Notes under the pieces: generated by a model
Told to the model about the DNA's origin: nothing
Database searches by the model: none
Seen by the model: only the letters and a program-made list of their open reading frames with translations
Assembly: GCA_028565635.1 (NCBI GenBank)
Contig: JAOXYB010065833.1
Span: forward strand, 25,007 to 42,028
Origin: Phoronis ovalis
Lineage: Eukaryota > Phoronida > Phoronidae
Direction: 5' to 3'
Length of the DNA: 17,022 nt
Part shown: piece after piece, positions 10,060 to 17,022 of the stretch
Layout of the letters: each line of letters starts with the position of its first letter
Position numbering within the stretch: position 1 is the stretch's first letter
Made by a program: the position numbers and the translations under genes

Positions 10060-10634
10060 TGTTGCTTAACTGTTAGCTAATCTTTTTGTTACTGTTTACA
10101 TGTGTTAGTTACAATAAATTATCCGTATAATAGTTAGTAAACCTGTACTACAATTACATTCAGTTGGAAGGCAAAAATTTATGTTACCAAATCCGGTTTT
10201 ACACACATACAGGTGTTTGAGGTGGAAATATTGTTTTGAAAAATTAAAGTGCTAACAACCCGTGCCGATCAAGATTCACTACCTGAAGTACCAGTGTCGT
10301 ATTAAAGTGTACATGAAAATGCATGTATTCAAGCAAAAATCCAACTTCAAAGTCATGTTTAGTTTTTTAAGAACATGTGCTTTGTCTCCTGCTAGTAGCG
10401 CTTTCGCAATTGTGAATTTCTGATGTTCTCAGGCACGAGTGCCATCTGGTGGGAGACAATGCGAACAGGTGTTTCTAGCAAACAATGTCTTATGAATGCC
10501 GGATATTTAAAAATAAAAAATTCCGATAAAATGAAATGTTTCCATATCCCCGGTTACATCCATTTTATCTTTATATTGTAAAACACACAAAGTAACATTT
10601 CAAATTTCACACAAAAAAATTCTGTACCTTTATG
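10060..10634 (-). other. Presumed syntaxin-8 3' UTR
   Basis: It is non-coding sequence between the stop codon and the clustered AATAAA signals on the - strand. No further exon, domain or clear regulatory element was recognised. Confidence 0.45.
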
Positions 10635-10711
10635 TTATGGTTTCCCGCCATAAGGAACGACAAGGATGACAATAATGGTAATAAACAATAGCGCAACCAC
10701 TACCCACATGG
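10635..10711 (-). CDS. STX8: Syntaxin-8 last coding exon: membrane anchor and stop
   Basis: The acceptor tatttcag ends at 10712. G|CC gives Ala, then MWVVVALLFITIIVILVV, a 17-residue hydrophobic anchor plus flanks, then PYGGKP and TAA at 10635-10637. The position and length match the tail anchor of human STX8. It is 77 nt of coding sequence. Confidence 0.94.
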
Positions 10712-13700
10712 CTGAAATAAATAGAAACAAGAAAATACACAAAATATACCTAAAGTATCTACAGTACACACCAGTAATCTATTAGTGTGTACCGGATTCT
10801 TTTCGCCATACTAGTAACCAATTTCTATATCTCGCACATAATTTCCATAAGGTTAGAACCAAATTAAATATAACAACATCTATTGATAATCATTGTATCT
10901 AAAATAACATTAGCTCTATGACATTATAAAGAAATGTAGGAAACATGTTTGTCATTACCATCGAGTCACATTGGATAAGTACTATAGATACACACCGATA
11001 AGTTAACATGTTAAAAAATCAAATAAAACAACTTTTCCAGCTTGCAAACTCAAACATGCAGTAATATTATTCTGTTTGAATTACTCAAAAAGTTTACATT
11101 ATACTAAAATAAATAACAGTACTAAACCATACTACATTTGAAATACTAGAAATTAAAAGTTTTGTAGTATTTAGACATATTTTCTTACCACAAGCTGAAG
11201 ATTTTTTATCTATAATGCTAACATGGCGTGTTTCTTTAATGAGTCTAGTATTTGTTCCATCTGCATGATCGGTTATATCATCAATTAATTCTGAAAGAGC
11301 ACAAAAATTATATTTACTGTTTAGAAAATTTTATTGACACTGAAGATAAAGCTATTTCTTAAATTGTTTTTCAATCAGTTTCCAGAAAATCAAAGTCGAA
11401 AATACAAGCAAAATACTTCTGCAGTACCATGATATCGGGAACGCGTTGGAGCTTCTAAATATGTAACAACTTTAGAAATGGCTATCTTGATGGGGTGGAA
11501 TATCTGACACTATTTATTAATTTCCATAATTTTTATGAACACAGCCACATAAAAAATCATTAATCAGCATAGAATCCTCTCATTTGTATCTAGTTAAAAA
11601 AAGTGCATTTCCTGAAAAACAATTTGGTTTGTAGTGTATATACCACAGTATGCCAGGTATGTTTCCTGTATATTATTACAGAAAGCTACTGCACCAATCT
11701 ATTAATACAAACATGATAATTTACAAATTCCAGAACGATAATTAATTTGTTGCACATCACAAGTTTCAATTAAACCATGGTACTACTGTGGGAAATGCTC
11801 CAAGGAGTGTTTACTCTCTAAGGAAATACACATCAAGAAAAGTGTCATAGTTAACATTTTACCAGTTGGTTACTGAATAAACAACTATTACAAATCATTT
11901 AAATTTTAAATATAAACTAATAATTTTACCATCTATTAGTTTGTTTGGAGAAGTAGATGTACAAGTCCTTCAAAAACACATTCATTCTGACACATCACAT
12001 GTTGAAGGAATGTAACATTGATGGAGAAATGCAACATTGATTGAGATACCAGTATATTAAAAGGCACTCCTTGTTCAAAGGTGTGTAAAATTTGTTACTA
12101 TTACAAATTCAAAAGTTATTTTCACTAGCTTACAGCTGTTAAAGAAGCACTATTGCCACTTTCTCAAAAGTTAACATGACCGATTTTTAAGAAAAAATGT
12201 CCACACCCTTTTATAATACCAACAACATAACTATGTACTGAACTCCTGTGTACTTTAGCTGTTAAAATGACATGCCATAACTGGCAAGTTCCCCTTGCCA
12301 AGGGGAAATACTGTGTCAACAGGATGCAGCTCACCTCTATAGGCAGCAATCCTAAATATTAGTCCATGTTAAACACAACATCAAAGCCTCAATCTGGAGA
12401 GCCAGAGCTTCCTTGAATAAAATTAAATCTGAACAATACTCTCTTCTGGGTTTAAACATTTGTCATGACCAAGCAAATTTTTGAAAGTGAGAAACATTTT
12501 AAACTTTGTAGATTGCACAATACATTATGAATAATTAATAATATTAAAGGGATTGATCAAAGACTGAGCTTTTGAATGATGGATTCTTTTAACATATTGA
12601 AACACTCAGCACATGATGATTGGTATCAGATGAAGACATTTTCATGTACTGGCGAGACAGAACATTTATTACAGCCTTTGATGTGCCAAATCAACTAGTT
12701 GTATCCAATTGCTTCTATATTCTACTTTGAAATAAATATCTTATGATTTGTTCAAATTTTGGAGACATATTATTAGATATACTCAGTGGCATAACATATT
12801 ATACATGCTGCCAGTCACACTCCAAAACAATGTCACAGAAAAACGACCTTGACACCTTTTAATACCTACTAAGATCTTATGTCAAGCAACATGACAAACA
12901 AAATTTGACACCCCTGGGGAAAATTTTCAAAAAAAATTATTTTAGCCAGGGATGTTATTTGACAGATGTCAAATCTTTTGCTTGAAAAATCATTTATAAC
13001 ACAAATAACATTAGCCTAAGTGGCATGAATCACAGGTATGAGTGTATTACAATCTTTTAGTGCAACTAAGTAAAATAACATGCATCTCTAATTCTGAAAA
13101 TAGAAATTAAAAAGACCACAAATTGAACAAAGATAGAGTACTTCAAGTTTAATTTGCAATTTTACATAGTATATTGATCTCTTTTATCTAGTGATGAAAT
13201 TTCCTTAGACAAAGCTGACACCTTGTGGCAATTTTGAGAAATACAGACTTCATATGGTTATATATTTATTATGTTTATTATACTATGAATAGTAAGCAGA
13301 CAATGAATAAAATGCTGATAAGACTTACCATTATGGTAATCAACTTCATCACCAATATCAAGTGCCATTTGTTTTTGCCGTGACACAACATTTGACAATC
13401 CTTCTAACCCTCTGTCTTGTTCTAAATATACAAGAAAATAATAGATCAGTTTAAGCACAAAATAAAGCACATGTATGGGCACCCAGAGCTGGAATTTCTT
13501 GCACCATTTATGGTAATTCCTCAGCCTTTACCACATATTTCATATTGTTGCAGGTCTTGAGTGTCCTCCTAACATTTACTAAATACACATTATTCAAACG
13601 CTGGATTTTAAGTGCATCTTTTACTAAATCATATGTTAGCAACATTTTGAATTTGTCAAAGAAATAGTATTTTTTTCTTGTTTCATTTCACTTTGAAAGG

Positions 13701-16402
13701 AATGGTGAATGTCAAAGCTCAAAACAATGAAAAGATACTTAAAACTTGTGTTTTTTTAAGTTATGATATTTCATATTTACAAACTATATAACAATTATGA
13801 TATTATCTACAAAAGATTTAACATTATTTGCAGAACACTTTTATTACAGTTACAAACTTTCATCTGTAAATTTAACAGACGCCTACCCCTTATCATATGT
13901 TGTTGGTTCTGTTTTATATCAGCGGTGCTAAGATTTATTGTCTGTTCATCTTCTTCATTAGCTACACCCCAAGGGTCACTTGACCAAGTGCTTCCGCTAG
14001 GTCCCAAGAGACTTGACCTATAAGAGAAACAAATGTTCCCGTGTATCACTTCAATAAAACTCTTCCAACCACTTCAAATTGTCCAAACAGCATACTCAGG
14101 ATTTCTTATTTAGAATTCAGAAAAAAATTGTACGAAACACAATGTTAGAGGTTCTCTTAACAACTTCGTACACATTTCATCACATTTGTAACACAACTGA
14201 TATTTTTCATTTATTAAAATAATGGCTCCAAATGAATTTACAACACACGTGCATTACAGATAATGACATATTTGCAGCAACCATGTACTACAGTATACTG
14301 GATAAATACTATAATGCCACTACATTCTACCACCAGGTGACAGCACCAGCCAAGCAATTTTATATGATTAGCACCTGATTACCAGCAAACAACACAGTGC
14401 TGCAGAAATGACAATATCCAACAAGAAATGCTTACAAATACTTCATACAAATCATACCTTCCTGTATGTTGGCTAGCATCATTCTTAAAAGCTTGGTCTA
14501 TTTGTTTTTCTTTGGTCAGTAATGTGTCCAGCATTACCTGTCTTCTGTCAACTTCTCTCTGCGTACTGAATGGATAAGGCATGCAAACTATACATATTTT
14601 CTTCCTGTATACAACACATTGCAGAAACAATTTTGGCAGCTTGACCAATTACCAAACTTTTCAAATTACACAACTGTGAGAACATAAGTATATTAAGTAT
14701 TCATTTCTTAATTTCTCGTATAATATGAAAAGAGGACAACAATTTTAATCAACATTTGTTAAATCTTAAGAAATTCAAGGAAATCATGTTTTGTTAAAAT
14801 TGCAAAGTATTAGCTGCAATAATTTATTGGATTAATGTTATTTAATCTAACTTTCCTGACACTTATTACAGGCCATGTTGTACATTTGTTATGTTATATA
14901 TTGTCCACTATGACACTAACACTTCACTAATTAAAAGAATACTTTAGATAGTTTCCCTAGGACATGTTGATGAAATTGAACGTGAAGTATGTTTTCGACC
15001 GTGCATTTTATTTCAAACCAGATCTTCTTTTTGATTTACTTTCAAACAAAATCACGAATACCACATGACATCTGTAAACTTTATAGACCTATCCCATGGC
15101 TATTCTATTAGTTGATACACTCCCTATTTGGATGCATACTACCAATCAATTACACTACAAACAATGGATTATCTGACTTTAAATAATCAGGAAACAAAAT
15201 TATTGAGAACACATGTTGTACTATATTATGCCTTGTATCCATAGGAAAAAATTCTAAACATTACATTTATTTTTAATTTTGAAATTTATAATAATTTCTA
15301 TGCTTACTTTGCATGCATAGTGCTAGGGAGGAGACTGAAGCAGACATGCACGAGAAAGGTGTATTTAGCCCAATGCATTAGTTTCTGGTACTACTATAAG
15401 TAATAACTATATAAACTTTTCGAGTACCATCTGTATCTAGACCTAAGTTTTGGTAGGTACGCCCCGTAGTGGGATATAAAAGGATACATATGATATGAAG
15501 TGGAAGCTCTAATAAGATTCTGTTTCAATCTGTTAACATCACTGTTGAATTGTCTCATGGAGGATCGGATCTGGCCTGACAACTACAATTAAACAACTAT
15601 ATTAACTGTACGATTAAGGCATTAAAAGATTTCAAAACAGATATGCTACTATTAATAAATAAAAAACATACAAGAATAATGGAAGTCTAGAACCATAAAA
15701 ATAAACTTATAGTTGGGCTTAGAAAAGAAAAACATTTGTATTCTCAGTACAAAGAAGCCTGTGTACATACAAATGCAAACAGATCATTTATTTTTTTAGC
15801 GGTATTAACAAATATTTCTAGTTGCTTTACAGTGTTTTGCAGATTTGACAGGATGTTTGAAGCATAATAGAGTCTTCTCCATAGCTATTCCATCAGTTGA
15901 TTTACCCTCTACTTCCTGTTTTTATAAAGGTGCAAACTAGCAATCAATTACACTATAAAGGTTTATCCGACTTTAAAAAATCAGGAAACAAAATTTTAGA
16001 AATTTTTTTTTTGAGTACATGCATTATACTGTAGTATATATCATATCAACAGGAAAAAATTCTAAACCTAACATTTTAAATTTTGATAAGTTTGTTATAA
16101 TACCTATTGAATGTATGCTTGGTTTGCACATGTAGTATTAGGGGGGAGACTGGAACAGCCATGCATGAGAAGATTCTATTACTGGCATGCTTATTATTAC
16201 TTGATATTGAAAACCAAATGGCTCCTTAAAATCATATGCTAACACACTATAATAGTATATTATATAAAATATTCAGTTATCACTAAGAACGCAATTTCGT
16301 ACCTTTGTATATATTGAGCTTGTTCTTGGTTCCTTATTTCGTTGATTAAGTTTCTCCATGATATCCTGTCCCAGCCTAGTACAGGCATCATACTCTGCCA
16401 AC
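10635..16402 (-). CDS. STX8: Syntaxin-8, endosomal Qc-SNARE (seven of about eight coding exons; start codon missing)
   Basis: Tail-anchored SNARE which, with syntaxin-7, Vti1b and VAMP8, forms the four-helix bundle that fuses late endosomes. The join (- strand) is 16402-16303, 15582-15488, 14565-14458, 14017-13887, 13421-13329, 11290-11189, 10711-10635: 234 complete residues, close to the 236 of human STX8 once the short first exon is added. Residues 1-100 match the N-terminal helical domain (LAEYDACTRLGQDI; then VDRRQVMLD). Residues 101-144 are a linker with PWG. Residues 145-203 are the SNARE helix (EQDRGLEGL, SRQKQM, NELIDDI). Residues 212-228 are a single hydrophobic anchor, followed by a six-residue luminal tail PYGGKP. 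All junctions are GT-AG and keep frame. The zero-layer residue is His174 instead of Gln. The first split codon would be TG|G (Trp), matching the W of the human MAPDPW start. Confidence 0.95.
10712..11188 (-). other. Syntaxin-8 intron 7 (477 bp)
   Basis: It is a GT-AG intron, phase 1, with no recognisable content. Confidence 0.85.
11189..11290 (-). CDS. STX8: Syntaxin-8 exon 7: second half of SNARE motif
   Basis: The acceptor gctctttcag and donor gtaaga flank it. It encodes ELIDDITDHADGTNTRLIK and then ETRHVSIIDKKSSAC, parallel to human EIIDDLANLVENTDEKLRN and ETRRVNMVDRKSASC. Layers +1 (Ile178) and +2 (Ile181) carry suitable hydrophobic residues. It is 102 nt, phase 1 to phase 1. Confidence 0.96.
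11291..13328 (-). other. Syntaxin-8 intron 6 (2,038 bp)
   Basis: It is the longest intron of the visible gene, GT-AG, phase 1, splitting the SNARE motif one residue after the zero layer. It has no coding exon or clear repeat. A short perfect inverted repeat with 8-bp arms (ttcccctt/aaggggaa) sits at 12289-12307; no function is assigned. Confidence 0.85.
13329..13421 (-). CDS. STX8: Syntaxin-8 exon 6: first half of SNARE motif
   Basis: The acceptor tatatttag and donor gtaagt flank it. It encodes QDRGLEGLSNVVSRQKQMAL and then DIGDEVDYHN, matching human EQDAGLDALSSIISRQKQM and IGNELDEQN. The zero-layer codon is CAT at 13333-13335 (His) where the family has CAA or CAG (Gln). Layer -1 (Val171) is normal. 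Confidence 0.96.
13422..14457 (-). other. Syntaxin-8 introns 5 (13422-13886) and 4 (14018-14457)
   Basis: These are two GT-AG introns of 465 and 440 bp either side of the 131-nt linker exon. Nothing recognisable was seen in either. Confidence 0.85.
13887..14017 (-). CDS. STX8: Syntaxin-8 exon 5: linker before the SNARE helix
   Basis: The acceptor cttatag and donor gtaggc flank it. It reads RSSLLG at the start (human RSSLMS), then DPWG and an acidic stretch, then ADIKQNQQHMIR (human DEIRQQQQKIIQ). Loss or gain of one G in the GGGG donor stretch would shift the frame; the chosen donor gives R-E-Q-D, aligned with Q-E-Q-D. It is 131 nt. Confidence 0.93.
14458..14565 (-). CDS. STX8: Syntaxin-8 exon 4
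   Basis: The acceptor attcag and donor gtatga flank it. It encodes TQREVDRRQVMLDTLL and KNDASQHTG, parallel to human TQLEGDRRQNLLDDLV and FKNEGAEP. It is 108 nt, entered and left in phase 2, and ends in AG, which makes Arg with the next exon. Confidence 0.95.
15081..15357 (+). repeat. Intronic repeat copy 1 (intron 3 of syntaxin-8)
   Basis: It shares ordered blocks with 15866-16172: the ggctattctattagttgat block, caatcaattacacta, gactttaa then aatcaggaaacaaaatt, aggaaaaaattctaaac, tgcttactttgca, and aggaggagactg near 15327-15339 with atgcacgaga at 15346-15355. The copies are in the same orientation with many substitutions and indels. This repeat is not related to the one at 557-1332 as far as I can see. 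Confidence 0.8.
15488..15582 (-). CDS. STX8: Syntaxin-8 exon 3
   Basis: The acceptor aattgtag and donor gtatcc flank it. It starts in phase 0 with LSGQIR, aligned with human LTVTIR, and continues through LKQNLIRASTSYH. It ends with AT, which joins T of the next exon to make Ile (ITQ in both species). It is 95 nt and lies between two copies of an intronic repeat. Confidence 0.92.
15866..16172 (+). repeat. Intronic repeat copy 2 (intron 2 of syntaxin-8)
   Basis: It is a direct relative of 15081-15357, about 785-815 bp to the right, ending in ggggggagactgg and atgcatgagaa. Exon 3 (15488-15582) lies between the two copies. The longer length reflects A/T-run expansions and small insertions. Confidence 0.8.
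16303..16402 (-). CDS. STX8: Syntaxin-8 exon 2: N-terminal helix
   Basis: The acceptor attgacag (16410-16403) and donor gtacga flank it on the - strand. The first base G completes a split codon; TG|G would give Trp, aligning WLAEYD with human WFSTYD. It encodes 33 residues including ACTRLGQDIMEKLNQRN, parallel to human STCQIAQEIAEKIQQRN, and ends in phase 0. A second AG 8 bases further in is possible but breaks the alignment. Confidence 0.88.
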
Positions 16403-17022
16403 CTGTCAATCACAATATTTGCATTGCATAATCCAAGCTTCAGCAGAAAATTTAAAACACTTAGTTGACAGCCAGTTATTACATATAAATTAAATAGCAC
16501 ACTGTGATGTTAGTAGTGTTGTCATCACATCTTGACCTAGTGTGCAGAAGCCCAGTATATCACCCCATAAAAGAACGTAATAAGTGAAGAACTTTCAGCT
16601 TGGCGTGTCACTCAAGGGGTGTGTCTTTTAAGAATCATTGCTTACAACGGATTCCGTGTATATATTTAAGTCTCAGGTGCTCATTCCTGCTTTAGATGGG
16701 TTGCTGAAAATCAAATCTGCTTACAATTTTTTTGTATAATGTATGAGTGCTTGCAAAGAGATGGGAGAAAGTCAGTTATATGTTTGTTGGTAGAGATACC
16801 AAATGGCAAAATGTTGTCCCTAGAAATAGCATATGGCAAGGAACACTGAAGAAACGGGCAAAGAAAATGAAGCAAATAAGTTAAAAAATTTGACCCTGTA
16901 GCCCTTTAGTAAAAATGCTGACATGTAGGGATACCAAATTCAGGTAAAATAACTGACAGCGAAGAACCAAACTGGGTAAAATTGTTAACAGAAGAGATAC
17001 CAAAATTGCCGAAGGTAGACAC
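16403..17022 (-). other. Syntaxin-8 intron 1, incomplete
   Basis: It is the stretch upstream of the first visible exon. I looked on the - strand for a short exon ending in TG before a GT donor with an in-frame ATG and found none, so the start codon lies beyond the window. Most of this stretch is the dispersed repeat listed separately. Confidence 0.7.
16595..17022 (-). repeat. Inverted, incomplete relative of the 557-1332 repeat
   Basis: Read on the - strand, 16641-16727 carries attgtaagcagatttgattt, agcaaccca, aagcaggaatgagc and taaatatatac, matching 679-790 of copy 1 in order. Further right the + strand repeats a gataccaaa motif near 16796, 16931 and 16998 (with an aaccaaa variant near 16965), the last intervals being about 33-34 bp. 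At 16605-16630 the phrase gtgtcactcaaggggtgtgt resembles the core unit of the transposon minisatellite at 9512-9535. The element runs off the right edge. Confidence 0.7.

Noticed and set aside
12289-12307. Perfect inverted repeat ttcccctt/aaggggaa
   Set aside because: It is a single short hairpin in an intron with no other supporting signal; it could be chance.
12958-12973. Palindrome tttgaca/tgtcaaa
   Set aside because: It has seven-base arms in A+T-rich intron; too short to support a call.
16796-17010. Candidate first coding exon of syntaxin-8 at the TTTG|GTATC sites of the - strand
   Set aside because: None of these donor-like sites has an in-frame ATG at a suitable distance; they are recurrent motifs of the dispersed repeat.

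Overview
The window is intron-rich, A+T-rich eukaryotic nuclear DNA from an animal, probably a marine invertebrate. No operons, bacterial signals or RNA genes were seen. Two genes are recognised from spliced exons whose conceptual proteins align with known animal families. The lineage cannot be fixed from the sequence; a bilaterian invertebrate such as a mollusc or other lophotrochozoan is a guess.

Left part (1-4142, + strand): the 3' end of a netrin gene. Positions 1-2973 look like intron and carry a tandem pair of diverged repeats (about 557-1332). Three coding exons follow (2974-3030, 3539-3619, 3820-4142), all joined through phase-1 introns. They encode the linker after the last laminin-type EGF domain and the complete C-terminal netrin (NTR) module. 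The laminin N-terminal domain and the EGF repeats lie left of the window.

Middle (4143-about 10010): netrin 3' UTR and intergenic DNA, with no supported coding region. It holds one well-defined non-autonomous DNA transposon (9318-9654) with 48-bp terminal inverted repeats that begin in G-runs, an 8-bp target duplication, and an internal array of 31-33 bp repeats.

Right part (10635-17022, - strand): nearly the whole coding region of syntaxin-8, an endosomal Qc-SNARE, in seven exons; only the tiny first coding exon with the start codon is missing. Its introns contain a duplicated segment of roughly 280-310 bp on either side of one exon and, at the right edge, an inverted relative of the repeat at 557-1332.

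The two genes converge tail to tail, 6.5 kb apart stop to stop. Human NTN1 and STX8 are also neighbours in this convergent order on 17p13.1, so the window probably preserves an ancient gene pair. The two proteins do not share a pathway: netrin is a secreted guidance cue and syntaxin-8 drives endosomal membrane fusion. The most notable protein-level oddity is a histidine at the SNARE zero-layer position of syntaxin-8, where a glutamine is expected.
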